DNA of 64,000 nucleotides from Diploptera punctata (lineage: Eukaryota; Arthropoda; Insecta; Blattodea; Blaberidae), in NCBI GenBank assembly GCA_030220185.1, contig JASPKZ010007553.1, positions 101,001 through 165,000 on the forward strand. Reading direction: 5' to 3'. The translations under genes were made by a program, and so were the position numbers. Under the pieces are notes generated by a model, which was given only the letters and a program-made list of their open reading frames with translations, did no database searches and had not been told where the DNA came from. Each line of letters begins with the position of its first letter. Positions within the stretch are counted from its first letter, which is position 1. Shown here in pieces: positions 52,397-63,509 of this stretch.

Positions 52397-53300
52397 CGGA
52401 CCAACGGATCTGTGCCCCTACAGCGCTGACATCGTTCTTAAAAAAGTGCGTGTATATATATATGTTATAATGAAATGTTTAACATTGAGCAATGCAAGCT
52501 TAATATGGTATGATAAGAAAAATAAATGCCTGGATGAGATTCGAACCCGGATCTCTGAGTCTTTACCTCAGCGTGATATCCATTACACTACCAGGTGAAT
52601 CCAATTCAAACACTCATTTTTCTTATATATGTATTATACTCTCCATTATTACTAGATGTCGCGAGAACACTGTCTTCACTGCCATCTAGTAGCTGACTAT
52701 AACAAGTAAGCAAATTAAAGAGAAGATTTATTTTACTTTATAGCAGTGACGCTTTATATAAAGCGATAAAGCGTCACTGCTATAAAATAAAATAAATATT
52801 CTCTTTAATTTGCTTACTTGTTATAGTCAACTACTAGATGGCAGTGAAGACAGTGATCTCGCGACATCTAGTAATAATGGAGAGTATAATACATATGTAA
52901 GAGAAATAAGTGTTTGAATTGGATTCGCCTGGTAGTGTAATGGATATCACGCTGAGGTACAGACTCAGAGATCCGGGTTCGAATCCCGTCCAGGCATTTA
53001 TTTTTCTTATTATACCATATATATATATATATAATATACTCACACCATTTCACAGCACTTCCCTCCCCCTGCCTCAAACGGCAGCCGTAGGTAACTTACC
53101 GAGTAGGGATGTTGCCAAACTTCCTCCGGTATCATGGCTCTTGAATATCGAATAATGCAAAGTCGGAGTTGAGTTGACAACACTGGAGTGCAAGTGCAAG
53201 AGAGAAAGATAGGAATGCAGGGAGCGGAATGATTTTACGAGGCAGAAAAGGAAGTAGGCTTCAGTTCGCATATCTTACGGGGGCACAGATCCGTTGGACA
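52397..53300. mobile_element. Inverted pair of tRNA-like elements in a large palindrome, with outer inverted ends
   Basis: Inner arms of about 255 bp (52504-52757 and 52766-53018) contain, in opposite orientation, tRNA-like cores at 52528-52596 (minus) and 52927-52995 (plus). The plus core has acceptor GCCTGG/CCAGGC, anticodon stem CTGAG/CTCAG with loop GTACAGA, and T arm CCGGG.TTCGAAT.CCCG. The centre is CGCTTTATATAAAGCG. One arm equals the single element at 2351-2615. An outer 18-bp pair CCAACGGATCTGTGCCCC (52401) and its complement (53280) encloses the block plus about 260 bp of non-palindromic sequence. Confidence 0.8.
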
Positions 53301-53304
53301 GACA

Positions 53305-53635
53305 ATACTAATAGCAGTTTAAAAGTATACTTTTAGCCTCGCCTCACACCACTCTCTCAAGTCGGCCATTAGTGGCACTTTCAAATTCTTTATTTCAGGA
53401 CAAGTGTGTCCTTTCTTCACCAGTGTTTTAAAAGCAGATTAGGTAGGGTTGCCTTTTGTTCCTAGGAATTTTTGAATGGAGAAAAGAGGGGGTGATTCCA
53501 AGGTACTTCCAGGAACTGATGTTCTTAAGGTAAAATTAACCCATATAGACTTTTGGAGGCCTTTAGGATAATAAGAAGTTAAGACTTTTCATCTTTCTAG
53601 ATAATCTGAACGATATGTTAGCTGGGTTTTAAATT
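53305..53635. other. No feature recognised
   Basis: No credible frame. GC content is slightly higher than the neighbours. Confidence 0.35.
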
Positions 53636-53639
53636 CTGT

Positions 53640-53830
53640 GCGACGGCCGTCTTTGTCCCCAGGAAAACGTACGGCACCAAACTCATTTTCGTTGGAGGTT
53701 GAGTCGACCCAAGGTCTTGGCGCAACCTAAAATTTAGGCGAGTTTAAAATTCTGACACCTTATTGAGACTCGAACCCGACACTTTCCTGCTTGCCGTGTA
53801 TTGCATTAACCCATCGTTTCCTAACCTGTG
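53640..53830 (-). mobile_element. SINE-D, 5' part, decayed
   Basis: The minus strand has GGTTAATGCAATACACGGC, GTGTCGGGTTCGAGTCTC (B box), TTAGGTTGCGCCAAGACC, TTGGGTCGACTCAACCTCC and GAAAATGAGTTTGGTGCC, in the order of 46550-46690. Confidence 0.65.
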
Positions 53831-53907
53831 GTTCGCCAAAACTTTTCTTTAATGGCGGGTATCAAGGTTAGGCCGATTATTGTTTCCTTCCTTTCTGTGG
53901 TATTGTC

Positions 53908-53910
<3 letters not shown>

Positions 53911-53964
<54 letters not shown>

Positions 53965-54017
53965 GTAATAATGATAATGATATGATGATGATAATAATAA
54001 TAATAATAATAATATCT
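53911..54017. repeat. (TAA)n / (ATAATG) microsatellite
   Basis: Two TAA arrays joined by a GATGATG-like segment. It interrupts the minus-strand LINE frame after KPIEQVVRY. Confidence 0.9.
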
Positions 54018-54905
54018 TACCACTTGTTCTATTGGTTTATTTTCTAATATTATCTTTGTTCGAACTAGATGAGCGCCTATGAAGGCCATTGTTTTTGATT
54101 TTCCTGATGATATTTCCATGTTGTATTTTTTTTTATATTTCATTTAGTTTATATAGGATTCTTTGTAGTTCGTCTTCTGTTTTTGCTATTAAAATCTGGT
54201 CATCTGCAAAGGCTACAGTTTTTATTACTATAAGTTATACAGAGACTTAGATCTGCTGAAATGAGATATCTTCGGAGGACTGCAGGATACACACTACTAG
54301 ATCACAAAAAAAATGAAGACATCTTAGAAGAATTACACATGGAATCTTTAGAAAACAAAATTTCTGATTATAAGTCAAGATGGATACAACATGTTCATCG
54401 AATGGAAGATCACAGAATACCCAAACAAATGTTAAGATATCAACCTGCAGGAAGAAGAAGACCAGGACGTCCACTCAAAAGACTTCTGGATGGTGTTTCT
54501 CTTGAGGCCGAAACAGGTCAACAAATGGCCTAAATTCGTGAATGTACTATGATGATGATGATGATATTTCCAAAGTTAATTCCCCCAGTCGTCATTTGCT
54601 TCCATGATCTTATCATGTCGTCAAAATAAATGTTAAAAGAGTGGTTGATAGTGGACAACCTCGTCTAACTCCTCCTGTTATATGTATTGGTTCCCTTTGA
54701 TTTATTTTTATTTTTGTTTTCTCATACATTTTCTTAATTACTGCTATCATGTGTAGTGGAATTCCTTTTTCACTTAATATGTTCCATAATTTTGGTCTAG
54801 ACACTTTATCAAAAGCCTTCTTATAATCTATAAAGAGGATGTGCGTCTCTAAGTTTAATTCTCTTCGCTTCTCTATTATTTGTTTTAAAGTGAATATGTT
54901 GTCTT
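54018..54905 (-). pseudogene. RTE3-like LINE RT fragment, split by an RTE2 insertion
   Basis: From 54905 to 54575 the minus strand reads an RT motif A region (ILFIDYKKAFDKVSRPKLW, about 54780-54840), VIKKMYEKTKIKINQ and GGVRRGCPLSTTLLTF (motif B). From 54230 to 54018 it resumes with VAFADDQILIAKTEDEL (catalytic FADD) and KYNMEISSGKSKTMAF. The RTE2 piece at 54236-54560 lies between motif B and the FADD box, in the opposite orientation. Confidence 0.8.
54236..54560 (+). pseudogene. RTE2 LINE 3' end with (GAT)n tail
   Basis: The frame 54261-54533 is an undamaged RTE2 C-terminus (RYLRRTAGYTLLDHKKNEDI, QHVHRMEDHRIPKQML, GRPLKRLLDGVSLEAE). The 3' end is GTGAATGTACTATGATGATG. Nearly identical to 22190-22475 apart from the tail, so it is probably recent. 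Confidence 0.88.
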
Positions 54906-55200
54906 CCTAAGAACTTTATTCTCAAATACTCGTAATGCTGAAAGGGTTACCCATGCCGGACAGGTCAAAGGCGATAAGTCAGACGAAAAAAGTACCTTGG
55001 TGGAAAGAGTGACGATCTTTCATCGTAAAAATACAACTGTCAAGAAATACGGACATGGGTTCTACTGGGGTAAAATTATCCAGAGATAAAATGATTCTCC
55101 ATTCGTTTCTCCGGGCGAGGACTACTTCAGGGAATCCATGCCAAAGGTTCAATCACAGGGACATATTCCTAGGAACATGGAATCCTAAGTATAAGTTTCA
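54905..55200. repeat. RTE1 scrap followed by a LINE-leader-like block
   Basis: 54905-54942 (CTAAGAACTTTATTCTCAAA) is RTE1 on the minus strand. 54948-55190 shares CCCATGCCGGACAGGTCAAA with 17655, and ends GGGACATATTCCTAGGAACA then TGGAATCC, which could be the start of an endonuclease domain (GTWN-like). Confidence 0.4.
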
Positions 55201-55204
55201 ACTG

Positions 55205-56400
55205 GTTAAAATGTTATTTTATTAGAAGAAACACAGACATAATCTTAAGTCTTTATTACATATGATCACGTTCCTCTGTTAATATGCAGGCGTCATGGTT
55301 AGTCAGAGGAATTATTTAATAGCGGCCGGCTGTTCTTGATAACAAAGAGAGTTTATTGCTCAATATTCCCAGTTTATCATTTCTTTATTTCACGAAATGC
55401 ACTAGTTTAATACGAAAAACTTAGAAATTGAGTTTATAGAACCAGAATATTTGAAGTCCAAGTTCCATCATTAACTGCTTTGCTTTTTTGATCTTCTTAC
55501 GTCGCTCGTTTTGTATGTTTTAATAAAGCCGCCATCTCTTCAATAACAAACTGAAATTAAAAGAAAAAGACACGAAGTTTTATTATTTACCCTATTTGTT
55601 TCCAACTTATTGAAGCAAAACATTCAGTAGTGCACCACTATAGTCTAGATTTAATATATTTGCCTCAGACGCAGAGGGCTCCGGCATGATCCCTGACTGA
55701 GACAAATTTCTTGAGTGTGGTTTTCTTAGAGAACAAGATTAGCATCCTTGAAGACACATACATTCTAAAAGAAACAAAGAGTACAGACCTATTCAACGAG
55801 AACACACCCGCAGACCTAAACCCGTTGTAAAACTTATACAACAACACAGTACCAGTTAAAATGCAGAAGATGAAACATTGTTTTTGAAAGGCCTCCATAT
55901 TGGAACTACTTGATGAAGTTTAATAATTTAGTTTAGGACGACTGTTTTACCAGGTACTAATTTTGTATTTAATATCTTACTTCTGCTGTAGTCTGGGATG
56001 ACGTCGTTAACTGAGATCACCAATCAGTACACTTTTTTTTAAGTTATTCTTATTTGTAATACAAATGTTAGGAAATTTTAAGACAAATATTTCCCGACGT
56101 CATTATAATATTTAGACATATATAATATATATTATATATTCGCCTTGTTAAAAAAATTAAACAAACTAATAGTAACACCTAAAGGTCCTAAGATACGATA
56201 TAACCTTGATGTTAAAGTGTCCGTAAATAAGATAAAAAATAATCATTGATAGTTTCCTCATCAAGAATAAGTCCTTCACTGTATATACATTATTATACTG
56301 TAATTATTCTTTCCGTTCTGATTTTCTCTACGTTTCTGATACGATCTCTTTATCTTTATTTTGTCTATTATCTTCAGTCTATTATCTAGGATGTGACATT
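55205..56400. other. No gene; decayed SINE-A head at about 55628-55730
   Basis: CACCACTATAGTCTAGATTT, CCTCAGACGCAGAGGG, CATGATCCCTGACTGAG is a strongly mutated SINE-A head. The rest is AT-rich with no credible gene. Confidence 0.4.
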
Positions 56401-56404
56401 TCAT

Positions 56405-56890
56405 TTAATTATGATAATGATATAACTAATAAAATAGCAAAATTCCAGGGAATATGTGGTACGATAAAACGATCACTAAATAATAAAACAACAAGAGAGA
56501 CCCAATTGAAGTTTTATAAAACGTTGGCAGTACCGGTATTGCTCTATGGATCAGAAGCCTGGATACATAAAAAAACAAGATCTAAGTAGGATAACGGCGG
56601 CAGAAATGAAATTTTTGAGATCTGTTAAAGGGTGCACTAAGGAAGACAGAATCAAGAACACAGAAATAACACAGAAACTTGAAATATTTGCAATAACTGA
56701 TAAAATAGATACATATAGACAAAAATGGAAGCAACACATAGACAGAATGAATGAAGATAAATATCCAAAACAAATAACAAAATACAAACCTAAAGGCACT
56801 CGAGATGTGGGCAGACCTAGAAAGAGATGGGCTGAAGTCGGAATGGGTCAACAGACCTAATCCATGAATGCAGATGATGATGATGATGTT
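56405..56890 (+). pseudogene. RTE3-like LINE C-terminus with (GAT)n tail
   Basis: Plus strand: KIAKFQGICGTIKRSLNNKT, LKFYKTLAVPVLLYGSEAWI, MKFLRSVKGCTKEDRIKNTE, YRQKWKQHIDRMNEDKYPKQ, GTRDVGRPRKRWAE and a stop at about 56860, then GCAGATGATGATGATGATG. One frameshift near 56570. Relatively young. Confidence 0.82.
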
Positions 56891-57044
56891 CAGTCTTCTT
56901 CCTCCTCTAGTATTTACTTCGTCCGCCGTTTCTTGAATTGCACACTTCTACAGCCTGTTTCTTGTTAGTCAAACGAATACAGTATCCTGTGGAAATGGGT
57001 CTTGCAAATCAAGTGATTAACAGTTTCAATTTTATCAAAATGAT

Positions 57045-57580
57045 TTGATATATCTTCTTCTTCATCCAGGGATTAAGCCTGTTGGCTCGTTCCGGTTTCA
57101 TGAAAGCTAGAATTGTTAAAATTGTTCAGACCATCTTCTGTGTGGGCGTCCAACATTTCTCCTTCCGTGTGTTTTATAATTTAGCAATAATTTTGGAAAT
57201 CTTTCTTCTTTCATTCTATCAACATGTTCTTTCCAGCGTTCCTGCATTTAATTATTCGCTCTGTAAGTTTGAAAATATTTACTTCCCTTCTTATATCTTC
57301 ATTTCTGTTCTTATCCAGCAGGGTATATCCCGCTATATTTCCTAAAAATCTCATCTCAACTGCTTCCAATCTTTGTTCTTATCTTTTAGTGATCGTCCAA
57401 TATTCTCATCCATACATCAATACAGGAACAGTCATTACTTTAAAATATTTAATTTTTGTTTCCTTTCTTGTGTTTTCAAGGGTTCTTTTATTAGTGCCAC
57501 ACATTATATTAAATTTATTTATTTTATCATTAATATCTTCATTTGATATATTGCTTTCATTAAAAAATATTTCACACGAT
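57045..57580 (-). pseudogene. RTE3-like LINE C-terminus with GAA tail
   Basis: On the minus strand, KYFKVMTVPVLMYG is followed by MRFLGNIAGYTLLDKNRNED-like text, LNAGTLEEHVDRMKE and FMKPERANRLNPW..EEEDI. The tail reads TCTTCTTCTTC at 57053. Many shifts. Confidence 0.7.
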
Positions 57581-57589
57581 ACGTAGAGT

Positions 57590-58032
57590 AACGAACATTA
57601 TTATCTTTGAAATGTTGGATATTTATCTAACAGTCAATCCTTTGAATTGTATAGAATGATTCCAACAGTTTGCTAAGCGTGATAGCGCATGCGCGAGAAT
57701 GTAAAAGAGATTGTATCGAATTTAGGTGCCAATTACTGCGACTTCATTAACCTCCCCGTGTGAACTGTGGGCCCACATGGGGTTGCAACTTCTCGGTTCT
57801 TTCAGATAACATATTTTCTTTTACCCTTCTATCGTAAGGGTTGTGCTGAGTACTTTTTTTAAAATTAAATCCCACGATAGACTGTGTTTAGATTTACAAT
57901 GGAACCTGATTGAGAACAGCTGGTTCCTGAAATCATGCAGTCTTATATTTTCCCTAGCCCTTTAGATCCGTTATTAAGAAAACCTACAAATTGTGTCGTC
58001 AAAATAGGCGTAAATGAAAAAAAGGCTCAATT
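57590..58032. other. No feature recognised
   Basis: Mixed AT-rich sequence, with a GC-richer patch at 57740-57790. No credible gene. Confidence 0.35.
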
Positions 58033-58043
58033 ATATAACTAGT

Positions 58044-58381
58044 GAGTTCACCGCTGTGGTCTCGAGGTAGCGTGCTGCCTTGTCACGCAGCGGGCCCGGG
58101 TTCGATCCCCGGTCGGGGCAGTTTTTCTGAGTGAGGTTTTTATCGGGGTTTTTCCTCACCTGTAAGACAAATGTCAGGAAAACTTTAAGGCGCAAACGGT
58201 CCCCAAAATCATATGGCCATCATCATCATCCTTATCATTATTATCATCATCATCATCATCCTTCACCGGTGTGGAAAGCAACGGGAAGCTACCACAGCTA
58301 TAATTCCCTAGTAAAGCTGCAAGCATAGCATGAAAATGCTACGAAGGACCTGCCTTCGGGCAGAATTACTATGGATGGATG
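58044..58381 (+). mobile_element. SINE-A, full-length, with 11-bp TSD
   Basis: The head has a canonical B box GGTTCGATCCC, then the middle, the CATCATC spacer and the 3' module ending ATGGATGGATG. The TSD ATATAACTAGT is at 58033-58043 and 58382-58392. The best reference copy in the window. Confidence 0.93.
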
Positions 58382-58549
58382 ATATAACTAGTATATTACT
58401 TAATGACATTTTTAAACACCTGGTTACTTTAGGTCACTTTAGGTATAAAAGTGCCAATTTTTTTTGTTCTAAGACCATTTAGTTAGAGTTGGGACTTCCC
58501 ATAAATCTATGAGTGAGTTGTCTTATAATCTCAAATCAAGAATTATGGC

Positions 58550-58835
58550 GCAAATCTGAGCAAGCATATATCGAAAAAAACAAATAAAGGAAAGAAAATG
58601 GCGTTGGATTGGGCATACTCTGCATAAAACTCAAACTGCAATAGAAGGATGCGCACTGGACTGGAATCCTCAAGCTTAAAGGAAGAGAGGAAGAACAAAG
58701 ATAAGTATGAAGAGAACTATTGAAGGAGAAACACGTGAAATATGAAAAAAAAATTGGTTGGAGGTGAAGAGGTTGGCAGATGATAGAGCTAAATGGAGAA
58801 ATTTCATTATGGCGCTATGCTCTAGTTATATTTAG
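58550..58835 (+). pseudogene. RTE-like LINE C-terminus, separate lineage
   Basis: After frame changes it reads IKERKWRWIGHTLHKTQTAI, EGCALDWNPQA, RKRGRTKISMKRTIEGE, NWLEVKRLADDRAKWRNFI and MALCSS, stop. The WRWIGHTLRK...LDWNPQG order marks a different RTE-type lineage from RTE1-3. Confidence 0.75.
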
Positions 58836-58925
58836 TGTTATTGATGTTTACTTCCAGTCCCAATTTCTTAGTGTTACTCAATAGTGTGTGCGTGTCGGTC
58901 TTCAGTATCTCCTCGCTACATTGAT
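58825..58925 (-). pseudogene. RTE1 LINE internal scrap
   Basis: The minus strand reads SEEILKTDTHTLLSNTKKLG and LEVNINNTKYN, the segment after the YADD box. Both ends are truncated. Confidence 0.7.
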
Positions 58926-59273
58926 ATCTACTTCCTAAAGATTAATTAATTAAATAGGCCTACATTAAACATCCTTTCAGAGTTTTGAAGTTATATTATA
59001 GACTAATAAGTGGGCTGGACCGTTTTTTACACGCTTTATATTAGCTTGACCTGCATATGTCTATCTATGTAACGTAATCTTTCAACACGATTTTCACCCA
59101 CTTAAAAACATTGGATCGATTTGAAACTTTATATACTTGTAAAGGACCAATGGCAATATAATAATTTCATAATTTTTTCTAAGATCTTGGCCAGGATCAT
59201 GAGGACATCAAATAAATTAAGACCGGTATAATAGGTTGCGGACGTATCGACTTTTTATTCAATCGTTGTGGTA

Positions 59274-59356
59274 GCTCAGTTAGTAGAGTGGTGTGCTGTG
59301 GTGGTATATAATTTCAGTAATCCGTACGTCGCTGGTTCAAATCCGGCCGGGAGAAT
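59274..59356 (+). mobile_element. tRNA-like SINE head or tRNA pseudogene
   Basis: GTTGTGGTAGCTCAGTTAGT holds a fair A box (TAGCTCAGTTAG) and GCTGGTTCAAATCCGGCC a B box and T arm (CTGG/CCGG). The anticodon arm region is expanded (GTGGTGGTATATAATTTCAG) and does not fold normally. A T-run (TTTTTT) follows at 59355. Confidence 0.5.
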
Positions 59357-59479
59357 TTTTTAGAAGAGTATTACTTTTAGCTCATACTACAATAGTATCG
59401 AATTTAAAGTTGTTTACATTTTTATCTTATTCTGTAAAATATTAAAATTAAAAAAATAAATAATAGTTTAAAAAACTAA

Positions 59480-59915
59480 AATAACACGCTTTATTAGAAA
59501 ACCGAACTAAAAATTAAAAAATAATTTTAATTTCCAACACGCTTGGGATAAATTAAAGTGGTCAACAAAAAAATCATCTCCAACACATTTAGAATAAAAC
59601 TAGAGTTATCTACAAAAAAAATAATAATTTTACCATCAAACGCGTGAGGTGCTTTTTATGGTTTTTACATTTTCTTCTCAGAGACTTTACGTTTACCAAT
59701 ATCTGTTTATTGTCAAATATATTAATTGATATAGAGCACCCCACGCTTTGGATGGTAAAATTATTTTTTAGTAGATAACTCTAGTTTCATTCTAGATGTG
59801 TTGGAGATTATTTTTTTGTTGACCACTTTAATTTTATCCCAAGCGTGTTGGGAATTAAAATTATTTTTCATTTCTTAGTTCGGTTTTCTAATAAAGCGTG
59901 TTGTTTCAGTTTTTA
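59480..59915. mobile_element. Fold-back MITE, arms about 180 bp
   Basis: ACACGCTTTATTAGAAAACC and GGTTTTCTAATAAAGCGTGT are the outer ends. Further pairs are CCAACACGCTTGGGATAAA, AAGTGGTCAACAAAAAAAT and ACTAGAGTTATCTAC with their complements. The centre of about 70 bp is unique. Single copy here; no transposase. Confidence 0.75.
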
Positions 59916-59917
59916 AT

Positions 59918-61262
59918 GGGGGTGATGGGTGAGATTTTCGACATTTTCGGTCAAATTTAGCATTTTTTGTTTTTTGTATTAAAAAATACTACGTACCTTA
60001 AAGTAAAAGTTGGCGAAGTTTCAGTATCCTATGACGCTTGTAAGTCTCCCTAATGACTGTAGGAGGGCATCTATGCTACATTCTAATTCAACTGCATGCA
60101 AACTTTCAAATTGGCTTTTTCACACTTTTATTTTCATTGCATTTGAATACATTCAAATCAAAATAGCATTGACAAATTTAATGATAGAAGCACGAAATTT
60201 TAACTGCATGTCCCACACACTGTGGCTAATAATTCTGTGCACGGATTTTGAAACAACTTGATAGTTGTTTAAATAAAAAATAAAATATATGTAGTAGTTA
60301 AAATAAAAACAAAAATTTTCATATGCAGAGAATGTATTGTTTTCTTCCTTTCCTCCTTATTATAATGATATAGGAGTGTTAATGCATAGTGTTGTTCTAA
60401 ATACGTCAGTGGTCTTGTAGAAAAAAATTCAAAAATGTTACTAAAAATTATGGGACTTATTAAAAATTTTAATATGCAAATTTTTAAATGGATTTTCTTC
60501 AATGACTCAAAAACCTTTAAGCCTAGAAGGATGAAACTTTAATATAATGTTACCTATTACGTCATGAATGTGTGTACAAACAATGAAGTATGTAGCTTAA
60601 AAACTGTAATAAATAGAAATTTCACCCATCACCCTCCCCCATAAACTATTATTTATTTTATTTCTCTTACTGGAGAGAAGCTACCTATGCAATTGGGTAT
60701 TATTTCTCCTACGCCACGTACGTTATTAAATAAGTTGTCGACCCCTGAACATTAAGGAAGCGCACGCCATGTGCACAGTTTTCTTTAATGTACGCACAAG
60801 CATTGCAATACCCATTACGACACTTTCCTGCGCAATAAAAACACGAGAATTAGCTTAATTGAATATATGGAGAAGACATGTTATAATTGTAGGATCGCTT
60901 TCTTGCACCCTTTAATTATTTTTACATTCTCATTTGTAAATGTTTTGTTAATAATGCTTAGTTTGTTGCAATTATACTGATAATATTATGGTTTGTTTTA
61001 TTTATTGCGCATATTCTTCACAAACATATATTAATTAATTTATTATATTCGGGTCTATTCTTATCCGAATGACAATTAATTCACTTCCTCTCGTTATAGG
61101 GCTCGTAATAACAATTTCTTGGACATCCCCCTAATTTAGATTCTGGGATGTAATTATTACCTTTTGAGATAAGATTCTTATCCAGAAAATTTTCTTACTT
61201 GGTGGTTACATGCATCCAATTATTAATATTATTATTTTCTACATTACATTTTTTATACATTC
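59918..61262. other. No feature recognised
   Basis: AT-rich, with no credible frame (the 60010-60502 frames are random-like). Confidence 0.4.
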
Positions 61263-61264
61263 GA

Positions 61265-62972
61265 GTTGCCACTTATTGACTTAAATTCGATGTTGTCAAA
61301 ATTTCGGTACAATAATTAAATGTAATTATATTTGACACTTACTGACTTAAATTCGATGTTGTCAAAATTTCGGTACTATAATTAAATGTAATTATATTTG
61401 ACACTTACTGACTTAAATTCGATGTTGTCAAAATTTCGGTACTATAATTAAATGTAATTATATTTGGCACTTATTGACTTAAATTCGATGTTGTCAAAAT
61501 GTCGGCACTATAATTAAATGTAATTATATTTGGCACTTATTGACTTAAATTCGATGTTGTCAAAATTTCGGTACTATAATTAAATGTAATTATATTTGAC
61601 ACTTACTGACTTAAATTCGATGTTGTCAAAATTTCGGTACTATAATTAAATGTAATTATATTTGACACTTACTGACTTAAATTCGATGTTGTCTAAATGT
61701 CGGTACTATAATTAAATGTAATTATATTTGACACTTACTGACTTGAATTCGATGTTGTCAAAATTTCGGTACTATAATTAAATGTAATTATATTTGACAC
61801 TTATTGACTTAAATTCGATGTTGTCAAAATTTCGGTACTATAATTAAATGTAATTATATTTGACACTTATTGACTTAAATTCGATGTTGTCAAAATTTCG
61901 GTACTATAATTAAATGTAATTATATTTGACACTTACTGACTTAAATTCGATGTTGTCAAAATGTCGGTACTATAATTAAATGTAATTATATTTGGCACTT
62001 ATTGACTTAAATTCGATGTTGTCAAAATTTCGGTACTATAATTAAATGTAATTATATTTGACACTTACTGACTTAAATTCGATGTTGTCTAAATGTCGGT
62101 ACTATAATTAAATGTAATTATATTTGGCACTTATTGACTTAAATTCGATGTTGTCAAAATTTCGGTACGATAATTAAATGTAATTATATTTGACACTTAC
62201 TGACTTAAATTCGATGTTGTCAAAATGTTGGTACTATAATTAAATGTAATTATGTTTGACACTTACTGACTTGAATTCGATGTTGTCAAAATTTCGGTAC
62301 TATAATTAAATGTAATTATATTTGACACTTATTGACTTAAATTCGATGTTGTCAAAATTTCGGTACTATAATTAAATGTAATTATATTTGACACTTATTG
62401 ACTTAAATTCGATGTTGTCAAAATTTCGGTACTATAATTAAATGTAATTATATTTGACACTTACTGACTTAAATTCGATGTTGTCAAAATTTCGGTACTG
62501 TAATTAAGTGTAATTATATTTGACACTTACTGACTTAAATTCGATGTTGTCAGAATGTCGGTACTATAATTAAATATAATTATATTTGCCACTTATTGAC
62601 TTAAATTCGATGTTGTCAAAATGTCGGTACTATAATTAAATGTAATTATATTTGACACTTATTGACTTAAATTCGATGTCGGTACTATAATTAAATGTAA
62701 TTATATTTGCCACTTATTGACTTAAATTCGATGTTGTCAAAATGTCGGTACTATAATTAAATGTAGTTATATTTGACACTTATTGACTTAAATTTGATGT
62801 TGTCAAAATGTCGGTACTATAATTAAATGTAATTATATTTGACACTTATTGACTTAAATTCGATGTTGTCAAAATTTCGGTACTATAATTAAATGTAATT
62901 ATATTTGACACTTATTGACTTAAATTCGATGTTGTCAAAATTTCGGTACTATAATTAAATAAAATTATATTT
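61265..62972. repeat. 66-bp satellite array, about 26 units
   Basis: The unit includes TTGACACTTAYTGACTTAAA, TTCGATGTTGTCAAAATKTC and GGTACTATAATTAAATGTAA. Period 66 bp (e.g. 61331 to 61397). Variants are GACAC/GGCAC/GCCAC and TTTCGG/TGTCGG. One unit near 62680 lacks TGTTGTCAAAA. Each unit has TTGACA facing TGTCAA, so each can form a small stem. No coding, and none of the features of a CRISPR. Confidence 0.97.
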
Positions 62973-62979
62973 ATTTTCA

Positions 62980-63177
62980 GAACAGCCTCATGGGCTAGTT
63001 GTCAGCGTTTCTGACTACTGTACATGAGGTCCCAGGTTCGATTTCCGGTCAAACCATAGGAATGTTTCCTTAAAGGAAATCACTCCTGTGGTTGTCCATG
63101 GTCTGGAATTTAGGTTAAGTTTAGGTCAAGAACTTTCCTGGCACTTCATTATCATTTATCACCCATCACATCATCGG
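62980..63177 (+). mobile_element. tRNA-derived SINE-B, 5' part
   Basis: AGCCTCATGGGCTAGTTGTC as A-box region, CCCAGGTTCGATTTCCGG with B box, then GGAATTTAGGTTAAGTTTAG and CTGGCACTTCATTATCATT. It continues after the SINE-A insertion at about 63510-63610. It follows the satellite directly. Confidence 0.75.
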
Positions 63178-63505
63178 GATCCATCGCTGTGGTCTCGAGG
63201 TAGCGTGCTGCCTTTTCACGCAGCGGGCCCGGGTTCGATTCCCACTCGGGGCAGGCTCCTGGGTGAGGTTTTTTCGGGGTTTTCCCTCACCTGTAAGCAC
63301 AAATGTCAGGAAGCTTAGGGCCCAACGGCCCCCTAAAATCATCCGGCCATCATCATCTTTATCATTATCCTCCTTCACCGGTGTGGAAAGCAACGGTTCT
63401 ACCACACCTATAATTCCCTAGTAAAGCTGCAAAGCATAGCATGGAAATGCTATGATTGCAGTGAAAGACCTGCCGTCGGGCGGAATTTCTATGGATGGAT
63501 AGATA
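63178..63505 (+). mobile_element. SINE-A inserted into SINE-B
   Basis: The head CCATCGCTGTGGTCTCGAGG, B box GGTTCGATTCCC, a shortened CATCATC spacer and the 3' module ending ATGGATGGATAG. SINE-B resumes with GGGTAACGTAACTCCG. The flanks ATCATCGGGA and ATCATAGGG suggest a mutated TSD. Confidence 0.85.
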
Positions 63506-63509
63506 TCAT

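Noticed and set aside
59274..59356. Functional tRNA gene
   Set aside because: A and B boxes are fair but the anticodon arm is expanded and cannot form a normal stem-loop.
61265..62972. CRISPR-like regular repeat
   Set aside because: The 66-bp units are head-to-tail without unique spacers, and the setting is a eukaryotic genome. It is a satellite.
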